This document shows positions 36,792 to 47,819 of a DNA stretch of 64,000 nt, one piece after another. The notes under the pieces were generated by a model. It did not search any database and was not told the origin of the DNA. It was given only the letters and a program-made list of their open reading frames with translations. Origin of the DNA: Ignelater luminosus (taxonomy: Eukaryota; Arthropoda; Insecta; Coleoptera; Elateridae); contig VTPC01090552.1 of assembly GCA_011009095.1 (NCBI GenBank), positions 40,751-104,750 of the forward strand, given 5' to 3'. Each line of letters begins with the position of its first letter. Within the stretch, counting starts at the first letter, position 1. The translations under genes were made by a program, and so were the position numbers.

Positions 36792-37569
36792 ATCGGGAGA
36801 ATAGTTCTTGCCACTATAGTATCATAACGTAAACCAATGGAAAACGCCAGAAACAGTTAATATCATAATAGATAGATCATAATATAATAGACAAAAAGAT
36901 TTCAAATTATTGTGTAGCCTTCAATGAGCAACTCTACATATTGACAGAATGAGGGGGAAATAAAAACTGCGATTGTGTAAGATGACGAGAATAATCGGAG
37001 GAACATTCTAAAACAGAAAATGAGAGGGAAAAACAAAAATTGCAAAAAACAACATAGTTTGAGACAAAGATGTAAAGATTTCATCATTCATATACGCTGT
37101 TCCTACCATCTCCCAAAACGATGGGTTGTAATGAATGAGCCCTAACTTCCTCATAACCGTTATAGACTGTTATGATAATAAGCAACTCGTTCCCACTACA
37201 ATCGTGGGCTGGGCTACGGTAAAGATAAGTTTGTGGCACTTTTTATGGCTTTTCTCCAATATTCTTTATATACAGAGTGTTCAGCGAGGAATGGGACAGC
37301 GCGATATTTTAAAATTCTGAAAACTTTGTTATAAATGTAAGGTAGGGGCACATATTTTGTGATAAATTTTTTTTAAATTAAATGCGTCACCGCCAGGTGG
37401 CGCTACCTAACTTAGTTTTTTTAAATGGAATACTCTACTTTTTATTTGATTTTTGGAATCTGCAATATATTTGTGATAACTTTCCTTATATGTGCTACCA
37501 ACCTATCTGGCTTACTTTTCGGAAAAATAATAATTTTTATAAATTTAACGCAAAGATGTAAAAGATTGT

Positions 37570-37697
37570 ATTCTGTAGAGATAATAAGCAAATTCTTCTA
37601 CATTTCTGGAAAGTGTACCGTAGACTACATTTTTTATATGTGCTCAAAGAAAGTAGTCTAAAGGAGTTAAATCCGGAGAACGAGCTGGCCATTATAT
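37570..37697 (-). pseudogene. Mariner-like transposase C-terminal piece in the left arm of hairpin D
   Basis: The minus strand reads WPARSPDLTPLDYFL (third catalytic Asp block), a stop, then HIKNVVYGTLSRNVEEFAYY and on into the 3' untranslated arm. The matching sequence in the right arm gives the same C-terminal words in the plus orientation. Not functional. Confidence 0.7.
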
Positions 37698-37699
37698 CT

Positions 37700-37891
37700 T
37701 ATACTCTAATACATCAGCTACCTCTTTTGCTTGAGAATGTTACTTTAAATTTGAGGCAGGTGATGTATTTTCAACGAGACGGCGAAACTGCTCATAACAG
37801 TAACATAGTAAGAGACCATCTGAACAGGGTATTTTCGAGACGATAGATAGATACTAATGATTCTATAAGATGGCCAGCTCCAGAAATGTAG
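37700..37891 (+). pseudogene. Mariner-like transposase central piece in hairpin D
   Basis: Reads LPLLLENVTLNLRQVMYFQR and then D-G-E-T-A-H-N-S, the second catalytic Asp block, followed by V-R-D-H-L-N-R-V-F, a TAG, and N-D-S-I-R-W-P-A-P-E-M before another stop. The W-P-A start of the third Asp block sits where a DD41D-type protein would have it. The S-P-D-L-T part is lost. Confidence 0.7.
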
Positions 37892-38218
37892 AAGAATTTG
37901 CTTATTATCTCTACAGAATACAATCTACTACATCTTTGTGTTAAATTTATAAAAATTATTATTTTCCCGAAAAGTAAGCCAGATAGGTTGGTAGCACTTA
38001 TAAAGAAAGTTATCACAAATATGTTGCTAATTCCAAAAATCGAATAAAAAGTAGGGTATTCCATTTAAAAAAATTAAGTTAGGTAGCGCCACCTGGCGGT
38101 GACGCATTTAATTTAAAAAAAATTTATCACAAAATATGTGCCCCTACCTTAACATACATTTATAACAAAGTTTTCAGAATTATAAAATTTGCATTCGTTC
38201 CCGAGAGATCGCTCTGTA

Positions 38219-38595
38219 TATATACTGTATATACACTGGAGAAAAGATCTTGAGATCATGATGGTCCGTTGGCTCTGCAACTTCCATATAAGACCGTAAG
38301 CATCTAGTACCATTATCAAAAAACACAGTTTTCCAAAGTATGTATATGCATTTCGCTAACTCTTGGCTTACAAACTAGTGATACTGACATTGACAACCAC
38401 ACAGAAAGTTTCAGGAAATACCCAGGTTTCCTCTTTCTGCACCAATATCCCACTTACTTGAAGTACAATACAATTTCAGTACATTCGTTAGCCCTCAACT
38501 AGAACTAATCAGTGTAGAAAACGATAGCTATACTTCAAGGGATTGCGCAAATAGAGCAAAGAGAGAAGGAATAGATGTTCCATATTTTCTGGAAC
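38219..38595. other. No recognisable gene
   Basis: Moderately AT-rich sequence without coding frames or repeats that I can identify. Confidence 0.5.
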
Positions 38596-38790
38596 CAGAG
38601 TCGGCTGGAAGTTTTGCGAGGCCCAGGACAACAACATTTTGCGGGACCCTTAAAATAAAAGAAGAAAAACACACTACTTTTTATTTTAAATACTTAGAAG
38701 AAATTAGAAATTTTCTTTATTCTGAACATATCGATACAAAGAATTAATTCTTTTTTACTCAAGACGCGGGGCCCCGCAAACCCGGCTCTG
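38596..38790. mobile_element. hAT-type MITE, 195 bp
   Basis: The ends cagagtcggctgg and, inverted, cagagccgggtttgcgggg form terminal repeats with further similarity to tttgcgaggccc inside. The 8-base flanks tctggaac (38588-38595) and tgtgggac (38791-38798) match at six of eight places, as expected for an old 8-bp hAT target duplication. No coding capacity. Confidence 0.6.
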
Positions 38791-39384
38791 TGTGGGACAG
38801 CCTGCATATTGTCATATTCATTAGCTTGACTTATGCAGTACATATGAAATCCCCTCAATTTTGCCGGAATGAAGGTTGGTATAGCAAAACTGGGAATGAG
38901 TTCTTCGACAGTGTACCTTCATCATCAGATATTTCTAAACTGACCTATGAATCCATCAAGAGATGTTTGGCCAGTAGATGAGAAACCAATAAAGCAAGAC
39001 TCATGTGTCACTTACAAATATGATTCGGTTAGTCAGTTGCAATTCAAAACGAATGACCTCGAAGTTTTGAGAGTTTTATACGTATCTTATGTGTTTACGT
39101 TTTTATAGTTTTATTATCAAGATCGGCCTCATAGGTTAAGCCACTGTTTCGGGGTACATAGAAATGGGACAACCGGACACTTACGAAATAAACCGGCAAG
39201 CTTAGACTCTTAATTTTAAACCACCCATTGAAATTACTTCGACGACCTTGACAAAACTCTTCCGCTTGTTCTGTAATAACAAATCAAAACCGACCTATAT
39301 TCAAGGCACTACTTTTTGAAGACTTCGGGCAACTCAACCCGTATTCGTGTCTAGCTCTCTGAAAAAGGTTAGTAGTTGAGCTGC

Positions 39385-39525
39385 CGAAACTGGGAAGTGA
39401 CCCGTTGAGTGGTTCAGTGGTTGTAGGAGGTTAATGGAAGCCAAAGCTCAATCCTCACTAGTCCGTTTAGTGATTCAGTGGCTAAAGAAAGTTAATGAGA
39501 ACTGAGACCTAACTTGAAGCCACCG
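39385..39525 (+). repeat. Two-unit tandem duplication, about 62 bp each
   Basis: gttgagtggttcagtggttg and tttagtgattcagtggctaa begin two adjacent, diverged copies, each continuing with gttaatg and a run of aa-gct/ga-cct words. The style resembles the minisatellite at 7990-8720, but the relation is uncertain. Confidence 0.4.
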
Positions 39526-41660
39526 GTACAGTTTCGTTGTGTGTTTCTATTTAACTCTCTTAAAATTGCCAATGGAAAAAACAGCCTGACAGACCTTGAA
39601 ATAAAAGTTTCGGTCGGAGCTGTCACAACTCTAGTTTGAATAGTGAAGGCGATGACGTATCGAAGTGCACCAGATTATAAAGTACAGTGGATATCAATTA
39701 ACTTATAATGATAAAGGTAAAAACCTCAAGGGGGAACTGACAAAATATCAAAGAGCTAAGAAACCCTTAAAGGAGAATAGAAGAAAATTTAAAAAAAAAT
39801 AAATCAAAAACGTGTCGCATCTAAATATTAAAATGTTTTTGTTGTTTCTTACTAGAAGAGAGGCACAAATAAATATTTTATATTCTTTTTACAGAAATAA
39901 AAAAACCTGAAAAGTCTATCAATTTTAACAATTTTGGTCTTTTGAGCCGGATCGTAACTGCCTTTTCCTTTTCTTCAATCGAAGCGACAGATATAAAAAA
40001 ATAATTTGCAACTAAATTCCAACCGAAAGTATTTAAATAAACCATAAAACACTCAGTACATTAAGAAAAGAATGTGATTACGTAACATTTATAAGTTAAA
40101 TACAGAAAAAAAATCTATTTGTGTCAAAATAACCTTTACAATATTTAATAGTAGTGTTCATGAATTTTAAAAATGCAAAAAAAGACAGAATAGTGTGGTA
40201 CGAGAATAAATATGTACCATACATGTGTATAAACACACATGTTCCGTAAGTAGCGGTTTGCTTTGATAATACATTTGATTACATTTCAACGAAATGATTG
40301 CAGATACACGTTCACTCGCTCGTTGTGCCACACCACATTACGCAGCAATGTTATTCAATATTTATTTTTACATCCACCCATTAAAAGAACCAGAAGGTTA
40401 TTCGCGGCTGTACATAATGATCCAAATAATTTACATGCCATAATAACAAAAAAATTATAAGGGAAAAATTGCGTCAAAATTCCATACGGCAAAAAACGGC
40501 GTTTAATTTTTGTTGTCCTTTTTTAGAGAGACCTTCTAGAAAAAAACTGTAAAAATTTATTGTTTGTTTATCTACTTAGCCCAATTACTTGCTGTGTTGT
40601 GCTCCATATTAATGGACATTTAATTTATTCAAATATAAACTTAATTAAGATAAATATCTTCCTATCGTCACCTCAATTTATAAAACCGTTCAGTCTTGTT
40701 ATGTAACCGTTCTTCAAGATGTAGTATGTATTCTCAAGTACAGAGAACCTCGACTTTTTTTTCTTTGTCTTACCTTTTACATCCAATTAGGAATTGCTTT
40801 TAATATTTTATGTGCATCTTACATTAATAAAATAAAATTAATTGCATACGCGTTGCTTTCCTTATTTCTCTTTTGCTTTCAAAGTAAAATATTCATTATG
40901 CATGACAACAGTGGTTTTATTTCATTATGTAATAGTAGCAAATCGGACAACAGATGCTTTAATTCATCATTTCATGCAGTTAGATATGGATCTTACCCAA
41001 TCGTCATCATTATTTTTGAGAGACTACTCGAACATCCATCCGCATTAAAAAGTTTACCGTGATTTTGCTTAGTCTGTCCCACAGCAAAGTGCTACATTCA
41101 GAACAACAATACAAGAAGAAATGCAGAAAGATTGTTTCTATAAAATAAATAGAACGTTCTACTAAATTAAGAACGGCATCACCTTACCAAATTAGATTTC
41201 CTTAGTTTTCCAGGACTCCCAGTTAATTTCGTATGGTATATACGACTACGAAATTGCCAATAAACAAAAACAGGCAGCAATTTTTAATGACTTATATATT
41301 AGAGATAGAGAAACGTGAAAATGCAAATCAAAAAGAGATGAGTCCTCAAACTGAAGAGTCACATCTAGATCAAGATCTGTTCGAACGAACAATCAAGCAC
41401 ACACCTTGTTTGTTTTATTCTATATTCTTATTCTAGGAGTATTTCGAAAATCAGGACCTAAAATGGCCGTGACTTCTTTGATTTATAAATGCTCCCAATT
41501 GGAAAAAAATGTATTGGACTTGCTGCACAAATGACTTTGTCGATTTTCGTCCTGTTAATGTTGTCGCTCCATCACAGCTCAGCTTAGTATTATCAAAATT
41601 TCATTGTTTATTGGAAATCAGTTCTAGAATAAAATGTACTAAAATTAAATATAGTTACAC

Positions 41661-41683
41661 GATGATGATGATGATGATGATGA
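41661..41683 (+). repeat. (GAT)n microsatellite
   Basis: Seven to eight uninterrupted gat units. Confidence 0.9.
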
Positions 41684-41991
41684 CGCAAAGTTTTGGCGGG
41701 AATTTAAAATAACACTTAAACTTATTTGTATTAAATTCATTAACAAAAAAAGGGCGCCAAATTTAAATTCTCATAACAAATTAAACAGTAATACTTATGC
41801 AAATTAGTTTTTAAAGCAATTTCGGAAGTTGCTTTTAATTTAATCAATCCGAACAAGAAAACTAATTTGAAGTGGTTGGTGATGTAAGTTTTTTGACGGA
41901 AATCTAAGTAGCTGCTAATTCAATTCATTCGAGCATATAGTGACGGTGATTTTAGCGAAAATTAAAACAAGTTGCCACATAGTTTAATTTA

Positions 41992-42021
41992 CTATTATTA
42001 TTATTCTTATTATTATTATTA
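41992..42021 (+). repeat. (ATT)n microsatellite
   Basis: About ten att units with one c interruption. Confidence 0.85.
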
Positions 42022-43927
42022 CTTGTTAATAGGATTGAATTTTCACTTTTCCATCTGTGAAATTAATTGCTCAAGAGACAGATTAGAACGCGAATATGAA
42101 AATTTCTATTTGCATCTCCCATTTATTATTTAATTAACAAAAGTGGACGCGCTTTTTTTAACGGTGATAGTAATAATAATATTGCTAATTTGTAAGAGTT
42201 GAAATTACTTTCATTTTTTGTCACTGAGTCAACTAATTATCATGAAACATATTTATGCGGTTTGTTCACGTCACTTTCATTAAAGCATAAAGACGTTGTG
42301 TGCTGCTTTGTACACTTTTAATTTATTACAGAAAGCCAGCAATGCTATTTTCCTTAAATATTTTATTTTACATTTTCTATTACTGTCTGCCAATCATAGT
42401 TACGATCGAAAAAAATTGTTACAACAGGATCTCTTATACTGTAAGTTCTGTTATATTGGTTATGTTATGAGGAAGATGCATCGAATGTAGGTTAACCATT
42501 TTCTCACGAATTACATAATATTTTAGGTTATGTTATTAATTATTTTTTTTGTACGTGTGCAGTTTTGTACTTCCTGGTCTTTTTAAAATCCCGTGCCGTA
42601 GATTAATATTTATACTTCGTCGTTATACAATATTTTCTCGCACGATATTACGAAATATTTCCTAATTTGGAAATCAGGTATCGACTCTCGAGAGTGAGAG
42701 AGAACCAAATTATATCTCTCCAATAAGAAACAAAAATATATGCTTCATTATTATTACACCTCTTGTGTAATTCCTTAGTGAAATTCAAACACGGTAATAT
42801 ATTTCTTGTTCTTTTTCTGTTTATTTATTTTTTTATAAGATTTCCTGCCATTTATTGCTATGTTAGTTACTCAATGTTCCTGTTCGGAATTAGAAAATTA
42901 GACCGATTTATATTTTATCGTTTTGTAAGGTTAGTGAATGGGTGTAGGTACCTTGAATGTTCGCTGCTGTTGTTTTGCTTTCAATAGGAAGTTTGAAAAT
43001 GCGCCTCTAAATTAATAGGTAATTGAACCTATTGTTCCTTAAAAGAATAAATTATTAAAAGTTGATATTTGAAATTTATGCGAGGTAATAAAGATTATTA
43101 AAAGAAATCAAAACGAAATTATTGGTCAGTTCTTTTTTTTTAAATTTTATTATTAGAGAGGTATATTTATGTCGTCCGCGAAATAATACATCATTATTTT
43201 GACGTCAAATTGCATAGTGTAGTTTTATTAATTGGTTTCAATCAGCCGTAACTATCGTCATTATTTTTATTTTAAGTTTTTGTTATTACTGTTTTAAGAG
43301 CTTTTTATAGATTTTATGGTTTAAGGAAGTGGGCGATTGTTGTAAATTTAATACACACATCTCTTACCTTTTAAATTTGCTAAATTTATGTCTAATGAAT
43401 TTCTTTCCTTTTTAAAAAAGCTAATTAGAATGAACGAATATAAAAAGAAAACAAAACTGTTAGCCGACTACAGAATAATAATGAAGTTATTGGCTGAGAA
43501 TTTAGATATGCTGGCAAAGAAAGCAACCGAGTCGTTAAGAAATCAGTCTGTACAATGTATTTAACGCAAAAGGTAAGTTCGGGTAAACCGGATCCACGAG
43601 GTAACTGTAACGTTTAAAATTATCTTGGTTATTTAGGAGATGTTCGAGTTTTGATTAATGCATACAGAATCGTAATCTTACTAGAAGTATGCTACAATAA
43701 CCACTATGGTATAGGATTTCAAACCGGAACTGAATTTAACATTCATCTGAAACATACTAACGGACCACATAAGCTAAATTAATGTTCCAATATTGTATTC
43801 CCTAAAGTTGGAAATTCTCTACTGAAGACAACACACTATAGCAAAAGTCAAAGTTGAAAGTTGTTTGACTATGATGGGCCCGGTTACTCAAACTTACCTT
43901 ACAATCAGCAAAATAGTTTGTTTATAA

Positions 43928-44260
43928 TTATTGCAAAATACGGTGTAATGACGTTTGTGGAATGGCTAATTCCAAAGAACGACGAGGAATGAACAAACCT
44001 GGGTTTTCTTTAACACTTTCGGCTACAACAGCAATATTCTCGGCTGTTTTTGAGCGACGTGCACGGGTTTTATTCTTCACATCACTAACTTGTCCCAAGA
44101 GCTCGAATTTTTTCACCAATTTCTGTATTGCGGTCCGACAAGGTGCTTCACGGTGACCCAAAAATGTTCGAGTTTTACGAACCGTCTCTGCCAAATTTTC
44201 ACCATTTTTATAGTGAATTTTAATAATTTCAATGCGTTGTTGAAGCGTGTATCGTTCCAT
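43928..44260 (-). pseudogene. Truncated DD41D mariner transposase, N-terminal 109 residues
   Basis: M-E-R-Y-T-L-Q-Q-R to S-L-H-R-I-L, differing from the complete copy at only about six of 109 residues (for example T10I, D11E, P31R, D35G, R71K, S90F). It keeps the DNA-binding helix-turn-helix region but has no catalytic Asp. If translated it could still bind terminal repeats, but that is speculation. Confidence 0.88.
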
Positions 44261-44374
44261 ATTTATTAATGGCGTAGTTTCTACTTGTCAAATGTCAAAA
44301 AATGATAGCTTCAAAAGTGACATCTACCGAAATAGCGGGCTATTCAAAATAACACCTCTTATTGGAAAACCCTT
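43933..44374 (-). mobile_element. 5' fragment of a rosa-type (DD41D) mariner
   Basis: The right end is the same 30-base terminal repeat as in the complete copy (inverted, ending ...ggaaaaccctt at 44374) followed by TA (44375-44376). The body matches the complete element until about codon 109, where homology stops abruptly after the word attttgca. The 3' two thirds and the other terminal repeat are gone. The TA on the right abuts the coding region of another mariner. Confidence 0.9.
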
Positions 44375-44376
44375 TA

Positions 44377-45403
44377 TTATCAATTGAAGAAAAACGCTTC
44401 TCAAGCTCATCAAATGCTTATAGAAGCTTACGGTGGACATGCTCTAAGCAGAGCACAGTGCTTCAGGTGGTTTGAAAAATTCCGAAGTGGTGATTTTAGC
44501 GTGGAGAACGAGGAACGTGGCCGGCCACCGAAAAAGTTTGAGGACACCGAATTGCAAGCATTGTTGAATGAAGATGATGGTCAAACGCAAGAAATGATGG
44601 CAGAGCAGTTGGGAGTGACCCAAAAAACCATTTGCAAACGTTTGAAAGACATGGGCATGATTTTAAAGGTCGGAAGATGGGTGCCGCATGAACTGACTGA
44701 AAGGCAGCAAGAGAACCGAAAAACCACTTGTGAAATGCTGCTCTCCCGGTTCAAAAGGAAGTCTTTTTTGCATCGAATCGTTACGGGTGTATTTCTCCAA
44801 TCCCAAGCGTAAACGATCGTATGGTCTGCCCGGCCACAAGCCAAAATCAACGGCCAAACCAAATCGCTTCGGCCGCAAGGCAATGCTGTGTGTTTTCTGG
44901 GATCAGCATGGTATGATTTGGTACGAGCTATTAAAACCAGGTGAAACAGTTGACGGTGCACGCTACCAACGACAATTGGCCGATTTGAACAGCGCTATAC
45001 ACCGAAAACGCCCAGAATATGCCGATCGGCGTCACAAAGTAATTTTTCTTGATGACAATGCACCACCACATCGAACAAGAGCGACCCGGGAATTGGTGGA
45101 GACGTACGATTGGGAACCGCTGGTGCATGCGGCTTACTCACCAGACTTGGCGCCTTCCGATTATCATTTGTTTGCATCGATGGGCCACGCACTTTCCGAG
45201 CAGCGCTTCAATTCTCACGAAGAAGCCAAAAAATGGCTCGATGATTGGTTTGCGGCCAAAGACGGCCAATTTTTTTGGCGCGGCATTCACAAAATGTGTC
45301 GCTAGCGATGGCTATTATTTTGAAGATTAAATTTGTAACCATTTTTTGTTAATAAACGTTTAAAATTGAAAAAAAAAGTCTCATTTCATAGGTATACACC
45401 TGG
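44377..45403 (+). mobile_element. 5'-truncated mauritiana-type mariner
   Basis: The 3' end, reverse-complemented, reads ccaggtgtatacctatgaaa, close to Mos1-type terminal repeats, and is followed by TA (45404-45405). The 5' terminal repeat and about the first 30 codons are absent; the sequence begins exactly at the TA duplication of the rosa fragment. The rosa element therefore inserted into this one, and a later deletion took out the outer parts of both. Confidence 0.8.
44384..45330 (+). pseudogene. Mauritiana-type mariner transposase pseudogene (DD34D)
   Basis: Open parts: 44384-44812 with ALSRAQCFRWFEKF, VGRWVPHELTE (mariner linker) and SRFKRKSFLHRIVTG; then 44730-45305 with S-N-P-K-R-K-R-S-Y-G, PNRFGRKAMLCVFWD, VIFLDDNAPPH and AAYSPDLAPSDYHLF. 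The last two Asp blocks are 34 residues apart. Between T-G and Y-F-S-N-P about 14 bases are missing, which removes the first catalytic Asp (normally G-D-E-K-W) and shifts the frame. A second small deletion near 45297 removes the L-P-E-R-W-E-type block before C-V-A-S-D-G-Y-Y-F-E-D. No in-frame start codon remains. Dead. Confidence 0.88.
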
Positions 45404-45929
45404 TATACAATACTAACCTAACTAAACACAAATAACAAATGTCAAATTCTCAACATAAACAAACATAAAAACATTAACTAATAAATAAAACAACATAAAT
45501 GAATATAAATTATTATTTAATTATTCGTAACAATGAGTGAAAAAGAACGAAGGCTTTTAATTTTAAACAAATATTTAGAAAATTGCAATATTTCTCAACT
45601 CCGGTTCGCAAAAAGTTTGAAAATCCCACGTTCGACGGTAGAAATGTAATAAGTAATTATAAAAAACGCAATTTCAGAAAAACCCAACCATATCAGAAAG
45701 GACAGTTGCTGTGCTACATCAAAAAGCACAGTTCATCGAATTAAAATGAAAAATGGTCTAAAGTCATACAAAGTACAAAAAGTTCCAAACAGGGATCCTA
45801 CTAAGCAAAAAGTTGTCAAAACTCGAGCCTTAAAATTATATGACAATTTTCTAACAAAATTTGACTGCTGCGTCTTGGATGACGAAACCTACTGCGTTGC
45901 AGATTTAAGTCAGATCCCAGGGCAAGAGT

Positions 45930-46953
45930 ATTACGTTGCTGAATGCCACAGATAACTATTAAGTTACTTGTATCCTGAGAGGTGTTTTGATATACTATCA
46001 CAACGAGATGAATAAGTAGCTTGGACTAAATTTACCTACCTATATACCAAAAGTGTGAAAAACATTCTATTTCTTTCAAATACATAACTCAAAAACGCTT
46101 AGTCCGATTTGAATAAAAAAATAAAAAATAGGATTTCAGTAGCGTTGATTAGGGGTAAGGTCTCCCTGACTTTAACAGAAAAAGCCACGCCACCGACTTT
46201 CAAGCACAATAAGTACAAAAACTCGATTTGGCGCTTAATTTCCGAGAAAAAGTCATTTCAGTAATTTTTCTCTTTTTCACTTGGGTTTCTAGCAAATCGC
46301 ATTTAAAGATGCTTGTGCCAAAAACTTATTTAACCAATAAAAGGTAAAACCCCTACTACCAAGCATTTAAATCTGGAAAAACACATTGATAGTTTTACAA
46401 AAATGTTTAAAATGACCACCACCTTCGTTTCAGCAGATATCAATCCGATGCAAAAAATGAAACGCAATCTTCCAAAAATCTTCATTTTATTGGTTAAATT
46501 AGTGTATTTCGTAGATCACATAACAATCTTGACATGCGATTTACTAGAAAACCAAAACAAAAAGAGAAAGATCACCAGAATAACCTTTTTTCTCAGACAT
46601 TAATCGTCAAATCAAGTCTTTATACCAATTATGCTCAAAAGCCGGTGGCGTAATTTTTTTTAGTTAAAAATGGGTATACTGGTATCTACACCGACGCTAC
46701 CCACATCGAATTTTAAATACTTTTTCACACGGTCTAATGCTTTTAGCATGAGGATATTTACATTGCAAATTTTATTCAACTCGGACAAAGCGTTATCGAG
46801 TTATTTGAAAACATCAGAATTTTTTAATAAACTTTCAGAGCCCCTTACGGGCAAACGAGTCATTTTGCTACGTGGGTAAGTTTGGTCCAATCGACTTATT
46901 TTAACCACAAGAATCTGTGGTAGCACTACGTTCACGGTTTTCGGGACAGCCTG
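45930..46953. mobile_element. Foldback element E, about 1 kb
   Basis: Left words taactcaaaaacgctta, gccacgccaccgacttt, atttccgagaaaaagtcat and tttctagcaaatcgcat all recur inverted at about 46870-46500 with roughly 75% identity. The arms meet near 46380-46400. The right terminus, reverse-complemented, is caggctgtcccgaaaacc next to TA (46954-46955). The left terminus is worn and only approximate. It sits inside the IS630-type transposase just after its first Asp block. Confidence 0.7.
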
Positions 46954-47062
46954 TACGTGAAAAAAAGATATTGAATAGAATTGATTCTACAGCTGAGGAA
47001 TAACAGTTGATGTGCATAGTAATCTAACTATCTCGCCAATTTTGTTATTTTGTTATTATCAG

Positions 47063-47314
47063 CTAATGACCAACTTCTTGACAGCAAGCACGATAGGAAA
47101 TATTCAGTTGTGACATTTCTATTCTTTTGAAACATATATACCTATATAATCGTATCCTCTTCTGCCTTGTGAGCGTAGAGAAATATTCCTCTTGTAAATT
47201 TTTACTGAAATAACGAAAATATGCCTGTTCGTCACCTCCGTTATTATAGCATATTACTGTGTTTATGTATCTTCCATGTAATTTCATATAGGATAACCCT
47301 TCACCTGAATTCAT
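47063..47314 (-). CDS. Unassigned 83-residue open frame
   Basis: Begins M-N-S-G-E-G-L-S-Y-M-K-L-H-G-R-Y-I-N-T-V-I and continues hydrophilic with a balanced composition unlike translated AT-rich noise. No domain is recognised, no terminal Cys/His pattern beyond Y-R-A-C-C. It lies in the extra DNA between foldback E and the second half of the transposase, so it may be a piece of another mobile element. Chance is possible. Confidence 0.2.
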   Translation of the reverse strand: MNSGEGLSYMKLHGRYINTVICYNNGGDEQAYFRYFSKNLQEEYFSTLTRQKRIRLYRYICFKRIEMSQLNISYRACCQEVGH

Positions 47315-47819
47315 AAATCTCTTAAATAAAAATTCACTTCTATGAATATTAAAATAACAAGGGATTGCGATAAAAAAAACCTTGTAAATAATAAGATTAT
47401 TTATTCGTCTGCTGTTGCTTGAAAAGTGAAGAATTTATAACGGCTGGTTCAATTAACACCGAAATTTGTGCAGGAATGCCTAAAAAAGAGACTAAAACTC
47501 TTTTTAGACCATCACAGAGTTTCTGCTTTCTTTTGGCCGGACTTATCTTCGTGCCACTACAGTCGTGGTGCAAAAGAATTTTACGAACAAAACAACATTC
47601 AAATTGTTCCTAAAGCTATGAATCCGCCAAATTGCCCTGAGTTGCGCCCTATTGAGAGGTATTGGGCGCAACCCAAAAGAAAACTGTGAAATACAAAATT
47701 TAACGTTTCAGGAGACACGCGACAAGTTAGAATAAAATGGAGACAGACATCTAGAAGTATGAACGAGGATGTTGTACGAAAGCTTATGTCGGGAATCAAG
47801 AAAAAACTCGGTTATTTTA

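Larger units (their letters stand above)
37273..38216. mobile_element. Hairpin element D, 944 bp
   Basis: Starts cagagtgttc after TA (37271-37272) and ends gctctg before TA (38217-38218). The arms 37318-37615 and 37880-38170 are inverted copies of well over 90% identity; both contain the word gccaggtggcgctacctaac. A central stretch of about 260 bases holds mariner-like transposase fragments facing outward in both directions. The element thus looks like two 3' ends of one transposon joined tail-outward. Confidence 0.88.
38799..43932. other. No recognisable gene
   Basis: Five kilobases of AT-rich sequence. Apart from two microsatellites and a short duplication listed separately, I see nothing with a function. 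An octamer-type atgcaaat word (41798) and an E2F-like tttggcgggaa (41691) occur but are not evidence by themselves. Confidence 0.45.
45534..47815 (+). pseudogene. IS630/Tc1-type transposase (DD37E spacing) interrupted by foldback E
   Basis: The 5' part starts M-S-E-K-E-R-R-L-L-I-L (45534) and has I-S-Q-L-R-F-A-K-S-L (HTH), a stop after V-E-M, then S-T-V-H-R-I-K-M-K-N-G-L-K-S and VLDDETYCVADLSQIPGQEY with the first Asp. The 3' part resumes near 47408 with E-F-I-T-A-G-S-I-N, FFWPDLSSCHYS (second Asp), NPPNCPELRPIERYWAQ and, after a stop, I-K-W-R-Q-T-S-R-S-M. Between the Asp of W-P-D-L and the Glu of R-P-I-E lie 37 residues. A foldback and further unrelated DNA separate the halves. I saw no terminal repeats. 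Confidence 0.78.

Noticed and set aside
37425..38064. Two similar proteins (M-E-Y-x-T-F-Y) on opposite strands at 37425-37661 and 37792-38064
   Set aside because: They are the same inverted-repeat arm read in the non-coding direction, not a gene pair.
41661..42021. Regulatory element suggested by E2F-like, octamer and triplet repeats
   Set aside because: Short words occur by chance at this density; no promoter or conserved block to support it.
44581..45192. Several minus-strand frames up to 126 residues
   Set aside because: Antisense shadows of the mauritiana-type transposase.
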